DNA of 64,000 nucleotides from an uncultured Eubacteriales bacterium. GTDB taxonomy: Bacteria > Bacillota > Clostridia > Oscillospirales > Oscillospiraceae. The translations under genes were made by a program, and so were the position numbers. This document shows positions 56,486 through 64,000 of this stretch, in pieces. The first letter of the stretch is position 1; every line of letters begins with the position of its first letter. Under the pieces are notes generated by a model. It ran no database searches. It worked only from the letters and a program-made list of their open reading frames with translations, and had not been told where the DNA came from. The stretch is from the NCBI GenBank assembly GCA_900549545.1, contig URPA01000003.1, positions 1 to 64,000 of the forward strand. Reading direction: 5' to 3'.

Positions 56486-57708
56486 CTCAGCACCTCGCAT
56501 ATCCGCTCCAGCGTCTGCTCCAAGGGGCCGTTATTATCAACCATCGCGTCGGCAAAGGCGCGGTACATGGGCAGCCTGCGCTCGTAGAGCTCCTTAAGGT
56601 CGCTGCTCAGGGAAATGGGTCTGCCGTCCTTGGGGAGCTTTTCAATGTCCCGCTCAAGGCAGATTATCGTGCCGTTCTGGTGCAGAAGCGGGTAATTTTC
56701 CGCAACGGTGACGCAGCCGCCGCCGGTGGAGATAACAGCGCCGGAGAGCTTGCCAAGCTCGGCTAAAACCGCCGTCTCGCGCGCTCTGAAGCCCTCCTCC
56801 CCCTCAAGGGCGAAGATTTCGGGGATGTTCATCCCGGCGCGCTCAGCAATCAGCTCATCGGCCTCATACACGCTGCGGCCCAGCTTTTCACCCAGAGCGG
56901 CGGCGACAGTGCTCTTGCCGCTGCCGGGCATGCCGATAATGACGATGTTCTGCATCTCGCGGTGAAGCTCGTTTGTGATGCGTTCAATGACGCCATCGTC
57001 ATACCGGGTATCGCAAAACAGCTCCGAGCTGCGCTTTGCCTGCGCAACCAGCATATAAAGCCCACTTGCGCAGGGGATGCCGAGGCTCTCCGCCTGCAGG
57101 ATAAGCGCCGTGCGCGCGGGGTTATAGACCACATCCAGCACACCCGAGCATTTCGGGAAGGCGCGCAGGTCAACCGCCGCGACGCCCGTGTTGGGATACA
57201 TCCCCACGGGGGTGGTGTTGACAATTACATCAGCGTCAGCATGCCGGGAAATATTGTCGTAATTATCCTCGCCGCTGCGTGAAATGACCGTGATGCTCCC
57301 GGCCTTTAAATCCTCAAGCACCGCGATTATCGCGACGCTCGCCCCGCCGCTGCCGAGGACGAGCACCTTTTTCCCCTCGATTATGATACCGCCGCGGCGC
57401 ACAAGGGCCTCAAAGCCGTAAGCGTCGGTGTTATCGCCATAGACGCTGCCATCGGCGCGGCGGACAAGGGTGTTGACGCTGCCGATGCGCCGTGCCCTCT
57501 CGGATAGCTCATCGCAGAGCGGCAGCACGGTTTTTTTATAGGGGATGGTCACATTCAGGCCGTTCCAGTCCCCGGTTTTTATAAACTCCGGCAGTACCTC
57601 GCGGCTGAGCTCATAGAGCTTATACTCATAACCGGCAAGCGCCGCGTGAATGGCGGGAGAATAGCTGTGGCCCAGCTTTTCCCCGACAAGACCGCATTTT
57701 AACATCAT
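56482..57708 (-). CDS. Fused shikimate dehydrogenase and shikimate kinase
   Basis: The 408 residues join AroE (about 1-245) and AroK (about 250-408). The dehydrogenase has GHSYSPAIHAAL, NVTIPYKKTVLP, GSVNTLVRR, NTDAYGFEAL and VLGSGGASVAI. The kinase has IIGMPGSGKSTVAAALGEKLG (Walker A) and ISTGGGCVTVAEN. The two catalyse consecutive steps, 3-dehydroshikimate to shikimate and on to shikimate-3-phosphate. It overlaps pheA by 4 nt. Confidence 0.96.
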   Translation of the reverse strand: MMLKCGLVGEKLGHSYSPAIHAALAGYEYKLYELSREVLPEFIKTGDWNGLNVTIPYKKTVLPLCDELSERARRIGSVNTLVRRADGSVYGDNTDAYGFEALVRRGGIIIEGKKVLVLGSGGASVAIIAVLEDLKAGSITVISRSGEDNYDNISRHADADVIVNTTPVGMYPNTGVAAVDLRAFPKCSGVLDVVYNPARTALILQAESLGIPCASGLYMLVAQAKRSSELFCDTRYDDGVIERITNELHREMQNIVIIGMPGSGKSTVAAALGEKLGRSVYEADELIAERAGMNIPEIFALEGEEGFRARETAVLAELGKLSGAVISTGGGCVTVAENYPLLHQNGTIICLERDIEKLPKDGRPISLSSDLKELYERRLPMYRAFADAMVDNNGPLEQTLERICEVLR

Positions 57709-58847
57709 ACCACCTCGCTGTAACTGCCGAGATACACGAACTCCTCGCTCAAGCTCTGGAGCTCACCCATGAGCTGGATAAACTCCGGCGAATAGACGGA
57801 GGTGTCGATATCAAAATAGAACATGAACTCGAAGTTGCGCTCCGGGATGGGGCGGCTTTCAAGCTTGTTGAGGTTGATGCCCAGCGCGTAAAAGCGGGAG
57901 AGCACCTTGTAAAGTGAGCCGGGCTGGTGGGAGACGACCATCATAAGGCTCGTCCTGTCCGCTCCGGGGTAAATCTCAAGGTTCTTGCTGATGCAGATAA
58001 AGCGGGTGTAGTTGTTGCCCATATCCTGCACGGACTCCTCAAGGCACTCGAGCCCATAGAGCTTCATGCACTGGCGGGAGGAGAGCGCCGCCACGTCGTT
58101 TCTGCCAGACTCGGCCACCATCTTGGCGGCAACAGCTGTATTCTCGCAGGGGATGACCTTCACGCCCTTGAACTTTTGCAGATACCGGGCGCACTGGCTG
58201 ATGGCCTGCTCGTGGGAATAGATCTCCTTGATATTCTCAAGCCTCGTGCCGGGCTTTACGAGCAGATTGTGGTCAACCTTCAGGCGGATGGAGCGCACGA
58301 TCTTGAAATCGTGCTTCTGCATGAGGTCGTACACCATGTTGACAGAACCGGCGGTGCTGTTTTCAAGGGGAATAACGCCGTAGCTGCAAAGGCCCTGGTC
58401 GATGGCGGCGAACACCGCCTCAAAGGTCGAAAAATAGAAGATGTTCGGCAGCTTGAAGAGCTTATCGCAGGCAAGCTGGGAGTAAGCCCCCTCGACGCCC
58501 TGACAGGCGACAATCGCGCTGGAGGGGAAGAGCTTGGAGGTGTTGTCTATGGCGGCTTTGATGCTGCCCGTCAGCTCGTTATCCGTGCCGAGAAGGCGGT
58601 TCTGGCTGCTGCGGCTGAGCTCAAAGATGAGCGAGTAGAGGGACATGGCATAGTCTCTCAGCTCGGGCTTGGTCTTTTCGCTGATGTCCATGAGCTTTTC
58701 GCGCTCACGGCGCACATCGAGAACCGGCAGGCAGTTTTCCTTTTTATACGCTGCAATCTGGGCACAGAGCTCCATGCGCTGCGTGAAAAGCTCCACCATC
58801 TCATCATCGAGCTTATCAAGCTGCTGTCTGTAATCGTTTAAATCCAT
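57705..58847 (-). CDS. pheA: Bifunctional chorismate mutase/prephenate dehydratase (P-protein)
   Basis: The 380 residues comprise an AroQ-type chorismate mutase (about 1-85, VRREREKLMDISEKTK), prephenate dehydratase (GVEGAYSQLACDKLF, PLENSTAGSVNMVYDLM, NNYTRFICIS) and a C-terminal ACT domain (HQPGSLYKVLSRFYALGIN, NKLESRPIP). The ACT domain should give phenylalanine feedback inhibition. It lies 6 nt after aroC. Confidence 0.97.
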   Translation of the reverse strand: MDLNDYRQQLDKLDDEMVELFTQRMELCAQIAAYKKENCLPVLDVRREREKLMDISEKTKPELRDYAMSLYSLIFELSRSSQNRLLGTDNELTGSIKAAIDNTSKLFPSSAIVACQGVEGAYSQLACDKLFKLPNIFYFSTFEAVFAAIDQGLCSYGVIPLENSTAGSVNMVYDLMQKHDFKIVRSIRLKVDHNLLVKPGTRLENIKEIYSHEQAISQCARYLQKFKGVKVIPCENTAVAAKMVAESGRNDVAALSSRQCMKLYGLECLEESVQDMGNNYTRFICISKNLEIYPGADRTSLMMVVSHQPGSLYKVLSRFYALGINLNKLESRPIPERNFEFMFYFDIDTSVYSPEFIQLMGELQSLSEEFVYLGSYSEVV

Positions 58848-58853
58848 CTGCTT

Positions 58854-59921
58854 TTACCTCTCTTTCCTGCGCTGCAACAGCGCGTCATATACGGCGATGG
58901 CCGCCGCTGCCTCCACACATGGCACCGCGCGCGGGACGATGCAGGGGTCGTGTCTGCCGCCGACGCGGAGGCTCGCCTGCTGCATGGTCTGCATGTCAAC
59001 GCTCTGCTGCTCTATCGCAATTGACGGTGTGGGCTTGAAGGCCGCCCGGAACGTGAGCGGCATTCCGTTTGTTATCCCGCCCAGAATGCCGCCGCAGTTG
59101 TTGGTGGCGGTTTCGATTTTGCCGTTATTTATAATGTAGGCATCGTTATTCTCGCTCCCGCGGAGCGTCGCGGCGGCAAAGCCCGCGCCGAACTCTATTC
59201 CCTTCACCGCGGGGATGCCAAAGACGATAGAAGCAATGCGGTTTTCCATGCCGCCGAACATCGGGTCACCAAGCCCGGCGGGAAGGTTCAACACCGCGCA
59301 CTCCACCACGCCGCCGAGGGAATCTCCTGCGGCCTTGGCTTCAAGGATGGCGCTCTGCATCCGCTCCCCGGCGGCATCGCTCACCGTGGGAAAAGGCTTC
59401 GCGGCAGTGGAGGCTGTGAGCGCCCCCTCGTCGTAAACGCCGCCTATCATGGCTATACGGGATATGACCTCTATCCCCTCGCGCCGGAGAAGCTGGAGGC
59501 AGATGCCCCCTGCGATGCAAAGCGGCGCTGTGAGCCGCCCGGAAAAGTGCCCGCCGCCGGCCTGATCCTCCGCTCCGCCGAATTTCACGCGTGCGGTGTA
59601 GTCGGCATGACCGGGTCTTGGAGTGAGGGCAAAGGCGGCATAGTCCCCGGAGCGGGTGTCGGTATTTCTGATAATTGCCGTAATGGGCGCGCCGCAGGTT
59701 GCGTCGTTTTTGATGCCGGAGAGAAATTCCGGGATGTCCGGCTCACGGCGGGCTGTGCTCAGGGCACTCTGCCCCGGAGCGCGGCGGGCCAGAAAACGGC
59801 CCAGCTCGGCCATGTCAATCTTTTCCCCGGCGGGTATGCCCTCAATGGTCACACCAATAGCGGCGGAGTGCGACTGGCCGAAAATACCAAAACGCAGGTT
59901 TTCCCCGTAGCTGCTGCTCAT
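58854..59921 (-). CDS. aroC: Chorismate synthase
   Basis: AroC converts EPSP to chorismate using reduced FMN. The 355 residues start with LRFGIFGQSHSAAIGVTIEGIP (quoted in part) and include RREPDIPEFLSGI, RPGHADYTARVKFG and GRHDPCIVPRAVPCVEA, diagnostic of the family. It overlaps aroA by 4 nt. Confidence 0.97.
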   Translation of the reverse strand: MSSSYGENLRFGIFGQSHSAAIGVTIEGIPAGEKIDMAELGRFLARRAPGQSALSTARREPDIPEFLSGIKNDATCGAPITAIIRNTDTRSGDYAAFALTPRPGHADYTARVKFGGAEDQAGGGHFSGRLTAPLCIAGGICLQLLRREGIEVISRIAMIGGVYDEGALTASTAAKPFPTVSDAAGERMQSAILEAKAAGDSLGGVVECAVLNLPAGLGDPMFGGMENRIASIVFGIPAVKGIEFGAGFAAATLRGSENNDAYIINNGKIETATNNCGGILGGITNGMPLTFRAAFKPTPSIAIEQQSVDMQTMQQASLRVGGRHDPCIVPRAVPCVEAAAAIAVYDALLQRRKER

Positions 59922-61171
59922 CTGTCCACCTCCAGGCTGTCAAAGTCCTGCCAGAAGCAGGGGTAGGATTTTTCAACGCAGTTTTCGTCCGACACCGTCA
60001 CGCTGCCATCGGCGGCGCAGGCGGCAACGGCGGCGGACATGGCGATTCTGTGGTCGCGGCAGGAGGCCACCGCGCCGCCGTTGAGCGCGCCGCCCGTGAT
60101 GATGAGCCCATCGGGCAGCTCCTCAACCTTCGCACCCAGCGCCTTGAGCATATTGGCGGAGCTTTGCAGCCTGTCGGACTCTTTAAGGCGCAGTCTCGCG
60201 GCGTTTTTAACGCGCGTCTCCCCCTCGGCGCAGGCGGCAAGGACGCTTAAAACCGGGATAAGGTCGGGCACAGGGGCGGCATCGATAACGCAGCCATGAA
60301 GCGCGGCCCTTCGCGCAAAAACGCCGCTTTCGCGCAGCGAAATCTCCGCGCCGAAGCGGCGGAGAATGTCAAGCACGCCCTTGTCCCCCTGCGAGGAGGC
60401 CATGTTCAGCCCCTCAACCAGCATGCCCTTATCCGACAGCGCACCCATGCACAGGAAGAAGGCGGCGTTTGACCAGTCCCCCTCCACGCGCAGGCTCTGC
60501 GGCAGCTTATAGCGCTGGTTGCCGGGGATATCATAGCCCCCGGTGCGCTTTTCTATCGTGACGGCGCTCTGCCTTAGCGCGTCGAGCGTCATGGTGATGT
60601 AGGCGGCGGACTCAACCGCGCCCGTTATATTCAGGCGGCTGTCCCCCTCAACATGGGGCAGCGTCATCAAAAGCCCGGAAATGTACTGGGAGGATACGCT
60701 CCCCGGCAGGGTGTACTCCCCCGCCCGGAGCTGCCCGCCGCAGTATAGCAGCGCGCCGCGCTTTTCAATGCTCATACCGTGGGCAATAAGTTCCTCATCC
60801 AGCGGGGCGAGGGGCCGCTCGGGCAGCCGGCCCTCCATGTGGAAAACGGCCTTCGCGCCCAGCGCGCCCACAAGCGGCAGGAGAAAGCGGAGCGTCGAGC
60901 CGCTCTCGCCGCAGTAAAGCTCACACTGTCCCTGCGGGGTGCTTTCTATTGGTTTGAGGCGGATGATTCCGCCCTCGTCTATGCTGACCTCCGCCCCCAG
61001 TGCGCGCAGGCACTCGGCGGTGGCGGCAATGTCCTTTGAAATTCCGCCGCATTCTATCACCGTCTCCCGCTCAGAGAGCGCCGCGCAGATAAGCAGCCTG
61101 TGTGCCTGTGACTTTGACGCGGGGATGGTGACTTTTCCGCTGCGCAGGCCGGGAATTATCGTTCTGCTCAT
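59918..61171 (-). CDS. aroA: 3-phosphoshikimate 1-carboxyvinyltransferase (EPSP synthase)
   Basis: AroA makes EPSP from shikimate-3-phosphate and PEP. The 417 residues include VTIPASKSQAHRLLICAAL, GESGSTLRFLLPL, SSQYISGLLMTLP and RLKESDRLQSSANMLKAL. The ATG at 61171 has GGAGGTG upstream and overlaps the aroB stop (ATGA). Confidence 0.97.
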   Translation of the reverse strand: MSRTIIPGLRSGKVTIPASKSQAHRLLICAALSERETVIECGGISKDIAATAECLRALGAEVSIDEGGIIRLKPIESTPQGQCELYCGESGSTLRFLLPLVGALGAKAVFHMEGRLPERPLAPLDEELIAHGMSIEKRGALLYCGGQLRAGEYTLPGSVSSQYISGLLMTLPHVEGDSRLNITGAVESAAYITMTLDALRQSAVTIEKRTGGYDIPGNQRYKLPQSLRVEGDWSNAAFFLCMGALSDKGMLVEGLNMASSQGDKGVLDILRRFGAEISLRESGVFARRAALHGCVIDAAPVPDLIPVLSVLAACAEGETRVKNAARLRLKESDRLQSSANMLKALGAKVEELPDGLIITGGALNGGAVASCRDHRIAMSAAVAACAADGSVTVSDENCVEKSYPCFWQDFDSLEVDR

Positions 61172-62226
61172 CTGACACCTCCGGCGTGCAGCCATTTTTC
61201 AAGCTCCGTGACCGGCGTCGGCACGATGCAGCAATCGCCGATAGCGCGGGGCAGCACCAGATTTATGCTGCCGCCGGAGCGCTTTTTATCGGCCAGCACC
61301 GCGTGGAGCATATCCGCGGCGGGGTACTCGGTGAAGGCTGGCAGGCCGTACATCAGGAGGATGTCCTCCATCAGCACCTCATCGGCCTTCGAGCAATAGC
61401 CAAGCTCCGAAGCCGCGCGGGTGATGATGCCCATGCCGATGGCGACCGCCTGCCCGTGCAGGATGGTGAAATCACTCAGGGCCTCCACGCAGTGGGCAAA
61501 GGTGTGCCCGAAGTTTAAAAGCTGGCGCTTGCCGGTGTCAAATTCGTCCTCGGCGACGATGTCCCGCTTCATCTCAACGGAGCGGGCGATAACATTCTCA
61601 AGCTGACGGCTGATGTGGATCTGCATGAGGCTGTCAAAAAACGCTCTGTCGCCCAGTGCGCCGTATTTTATAACCTCCGCGCAGCCGCATTTGAACTGCT
61701 CCTCCGGAAGCGTAGAGAGCAGATCCGGATCGCAGATAACCAGCGCGGGCTGGTAGAAGCAGCCCACCTGATTCTTGCCTCCCGGCAGATTCACGGCGGT
61801 CTTGCCGCCGACGGAGGAATCAACCGCGGCCAAAAGCGTCGTCGGCACCTGGACAAAGTTCATGCCGCGCTGGTATGTCGCCGCCGCGAAGCCGGTCAGA
61901 TCCCCCGTAACGCCGCCGCCGAGGGCAAACGCCGTATCGCTGCGGCTGAAATGATTCTCAGCGAAAAAATTCAAAAGCTCTTCATAATGGGCGAGGTCCT
62001 TTGTGTGCTCCCCGTGGGGGATAATGTGGCAAAAAACCTCAAAGCCTGCACTTTTCAGGGAATTAACAAGGCGCTGGCCGTAGAGCGGGAATACAACATC
62101 CCCAGCGATGACGGCGGCCTTTCTGCCCTTGACTATGCCGGCTGAAAGCTCCCCCGCTCTGTCTAAAAGCCCGCGCTCAATCAAAACATCGTATTCTCTT
62201 GTGGCGCTGACATGGACTGTTTTCAA
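61168..62226 (-). CDS. aroB: 3-dehydroquinate synthase
   Basis: AroB cyclises DAHP to 3-dehydroquinate with NAD and a divalent metal. The 352 residues contain IIPHGEHTKDLAHYEELL, FALGGGVTGDLTGFAAATYQ, QVPTTLLAAVDSSVGGKTAV and GHTFAHCVEALSD (metal ligands). It overlaps tyrA by 4 nt. Confidence 0.97.
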   Translation of the reverse strand: MKTVHVSATREYDVLIERGLLDRAGELSAGIVKGRKAAVIAGDVVFPLYGQRLVNSLKSAGFEVFCHIIPHGEHTKDLAHYEELLNFFAENHFSRSDTAFALGGGVTGDLTGFAAATYQRGMNFVQVPTTLLAAVDSSVGGKTAVNLPGGKNQVGCFYQPALVICDPDLLSTLPEEQFKCGCAEVIKYGALGDRAFFDSLMQIHISRQLENVIARSVEMKRDIVAEDEFDTGKRQLLNFGHTFAHCVEALSDFTILHGQAVAIGMGIITRAASELGYCSKADEVLMEDILLMYGLPAFTEYPAADMLHAVLADKKRSGGSINLVLPRAIGDCCIVPTPVTELEKWLHAGGVR

Positions 62227-63056
62227 TGTCCGTCCACCTCTTCCTTTTTGCGCTTGCCGTCCTCCAAAAGCTCGGTGAGCTTTTCCATATCCCCGGCCTC
62301 CATCGCTGCCTTGTAGCGGACAAGCTCGGTTATAATACCGTCAAGCTCGCGGCAGAGATAGTCCCGGTTCTCCATGAAAAGCTCCGCCCACATCGGAGCG
62401 TTGAGCCAGGCAACGCGGGTCATGTCCTTATAGCTGCCGGCGGAAAAGCCCTTGTGCAGCCCGGCTGTGGGGCTTTTTATATAGGCGTTGGAGACAACAT
62501 GGGCAAGCTGGGAGGTGAAGGCGATCATCTCATCGTGCTTTTCCGCGGTGGTGACGGAGTAGCTCTCAAAGCCCGCCGGGGAGAGCAGCGCCTTCGCCCG
62601 GTCAAGCAGCGTTATATCGTCATACACCGGCGGGACGATTACCATCGGCGCACCGACGTACATATCCGCCCGGGCGTACTTGAAGCCGGAGTGATGCGTG
62701 CCCGCCATGGGGTGCCCACCGAGATAGAGAAACCCGTCCCGCGCGGCAATCTTGAAGCAGGCCTCGCACACCACGCGCTTTGTGCCGCAGCAGTCGAGCA
62801 CCATGGGCTTTGTGCCTATGTGCCTGCCCATGCGGTCAAGATAATCAATCGCGGCCTGGGGGTAGAGCGTGACCAGCACGAGGTCACAAGCGGAGATGTT
62901 CTCCTCATTAAGCTCCCCGTCCACTGCGCCGCTCATCATTGCAAAATCCAGCACGGAGCGGCTTCTGTTCCACGCGAGGACCTCATGCCCCGCCTGATGA
63001 TAAGCCTTGGCAAACGAGCCGCCGATAAGCCCAAGGCCGACAACGCCAACCGTCAT
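62223..63056 (-). CDS. tyrA: Prephenate dehydrogenase
   Basis: TyrA oxidatively decarboxylates prephenate to 4-hydroxyphenylpyruvate for tyrosine. The 277 residues begin VGVVGLGLIGGSFAKAYHQAG, then GGHPMAGTHHSGFKYA and FTSQLAHVVSNAYIKS. No C-terminal ACT domain is present. The ATG at 63056 has GGGAGG upstream and overlaps the DAHP synthase stop. Confidence 0.95.
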   Translation of the reverse strand: MTVGVVGLGLIGGSFAKAYHQAGHEVLAWNRSRSVLDFAMMSGAVDGELNEENISACDLVLVTLYPQAAIDYLDRMGRHIGTKPMVLDCCGTKRVVCEACFKIAARDGFLYLGGHPMAGTHHSGFKYARADMYVGAPMVIVPPVYDDITLLDRAKALLSPAGFESYSVTTAEKHDEMIAFTSQLAHVVSNAYIKSPTAGLHKGFSAGSYKDMTRVAWLNAPMWAELFMENRDYLCRELDGIITELVRYKAAMEAGDMEKLTELLEDGKRKKEEVDGH

Positions 63057-64000
63057 TTCGTGATGACCTCCCTGATGCCCTTGACCTTCTTTGCGAGGGC
63101 GGCGTACTCCTCCGGCCGGAGGGACTGGGCCCCGTCGCACAGGGCGTGCATTGGGTCGTTGTGAACCTCGATAATAAGTCCGTCCGCCCCGCAGGCCGCC
63201 CCGGCGAGGGCCATCGGCGGCACAAGGCGCGCGATGCCTGTCGCGTGGCTCGGGTCAACGATGATGGGCAGGTGCGTAAGCTCTCTGAGCATCGGCACGG
63301 CGGACAGGTCAAGAGTGTTGCGGGTGTAGTCGCTGAAGGTGCGGATGCCGCGCTCGCAGAGGATGACCTGCTCGTTGCCGCTGGCCATGATGTACTCCGC
63401 GCTCATGAGAAGCTCCTTGAGGGTATTCGCAAGGCCGCGCTTGAGGAGAATCGGCTTATTCACCTTTCCAAGCTCGCGCAGCAAATCGAAGTTCTGCATA
63501 TTGCGCGCGCCGACCTGAAGCATGTCCACATCCTCAAAAAGCGGCAGGTCCGTAACGCTCATAATCTCGGTGACAAAGGGCAGCCCCGTCTCCTTGCGGG
63601 CAAGCTTCAAAAGCTCGATTCCGGGCGCCTTCAGGCCGGGAAAATCATAGGGAGAGGTGCGGGGCTTGAACGCGCCGCCGCGCAGCATATCCGCGCCCGC
63701 CGCCTTCACAGCCTTGGCAACGGTGATGATCTGCTCCTCAGTCTCAACAGAGCAGGGGCCGGCGATCATCGCGAAATGCCCGCCGCCTATCTTCACATTG
63801 CCGATCTCCACAACCATGTCCTCGGGGTGGAACTTTCTGTTGCAGCACTTGAAGGGCTCAGACACGCGCTTGACGGAGCTGACGATGTCAAGGCTGCCGA
63901 CGAGGTCCATATCGACACGGCTGGTATCCCCGATAAGGCCCAGAACCGTCTGAAATTCGCCGTCGGAAACGTGGATGCGAAGCCCCAGATTCTGAAGCCA
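63053..64000 (-). CDS. aroF: 3-deoxy-7-phosphoheptulonate (DAHP) synthase, type I beta, 5' end cut by window
   Basis: DAHP synthase catalyses the first step of aromatic biosynthesis. The frame is open to the window end; residues from 64000 to 63910 (including HVSDGEFQTVLGLIGDTSRV) are in frame and match the N-terminal ferredoxin-like domain of beta-type enzymes. The core shows FAMIAGPCSVETEEQI, LRGGAFKPRTSPYDFPG and VDPSHATGIARLVPP. It leads the operon tyrA-aroB-aroA-aroC-pheA-aroEK-aroQ. The true start lies outside the window. Confidence 0.95.
   Translation of the reverse strand, partial: WLQNLGLRIHVSDGEFQTVLGLIGDTSRVDMDLVGSLDIVSSVKRVSEPFKCCNRKFHPEDMVVEIGNVKIGGGHFAMIAGPCSVETEEQIITVAKAVKAAGADMLRGGAFKPRTSPYDFPGLKAPGIELLKLARKETGLPFVTEIMSVTDLPLFEDVDMLQVGARNMQNFDLLRELGKVNKPILLKRGLANTLKELLMSAEYIMASGNEQVILCERGIRTFSDYTRNTLDLSAVPMLRELTHLPIIVDPSHATGIARLVPPMALAGAACGADGLIIEVHNDPMHALCDGAQSLRPEEYAALAKKVKGIREVITK

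Overview
The window looks like chromosome of a spore-forming Clostridia bacterium, most likely of the Oscillospirales type (inference). It has a complete spoIIIAA-AH operon, an alpha/beta small acid-soluble spore protein gene, ribosome-binding sites of the AGGAGG class, high GC by eye, and several genes that appear to start with TTG. No rRNA, tRNA, CRISPR array, transposase or phage module was recognised.

Layout. 0-5.6 kb: housekeeping genes (plsY, an RluA pseudouridine synthase, a TrmA-family rRNA methyltransferase), a DUF5131 protein, a flavodoxin-like protein and an EamA exporter. 5.6-10.9 kb: a vanG-like glycopeptide-response cluster, vanR-vanS then vanW-vanG-acetyltransferase-racemase, with no vanXY/vanX/vanY peptidase. 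It is followed by an XRE-membrane regulator. 12.3-24.1 kb: a cell-surface polysaccharide locus. The plus-strand half has an ABC exporter, an amino-sugar acetyltransferase, an aminotransferase and a glycosyltransferase. The minus-strand half has rfbACB, a glycosyltransferase, rfbD and a WbsX-RgpF fusion. The halves converge on a shared terminator, and the central part looks lower in GC. 24.7-29.2 kb: the spoIIIA operon behind a sigma-E-like promoter.

29.2-41.3 kb: a SASP gene with a sigma-G-like promoter, an opine-dehydrogenase-like enzyme, a P-type ATPase homologue whose phosphorylated Asp is Cys, a HAD phosphatase, a candidate structured RNA, a large iron-sulfur flavoprotein paired with HypA, a lipoprotein, and rplU-rpmA-obgE. 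41.3-45.5 kb: a KtrAB-type potassium system and a membrane glycosyltransferase with a TVP38-family protein. 45.8-48.6 kb: a diverged nagB-like gene, glmM and a GlmU-like beta-helix protein. 48.6-55 kb: DUF421/DUF4363, nrdR, a D-2-hydroxyacid dehydrogenase, prmA, an arsR-permease-thioredoxin operon and two small membrane proteins. 55.3-64 kb: a tightly overlapped aromatic amino acid operon running from DAHP synthase, cut by the window end, through tyrA, aroB, aroA, aroC, pheA, an aroE-aroK fusion and aroQ to a DUF554 gene.

Items most worth following up: the peptidase-less vanG-like cluster with VanR-box-like repeats and a terminator just before vanW; the pseudo-P-type ATPase/HAD pair; the hairpin-rich 310-bp region at 34.0-34.3 kb bracketed by a duplicated terminator stem; and the nagB-like gene that has lost active-site motifs and seems to start at ATT. 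All family assignments come from reading protein motifs by eye; no database search was run.
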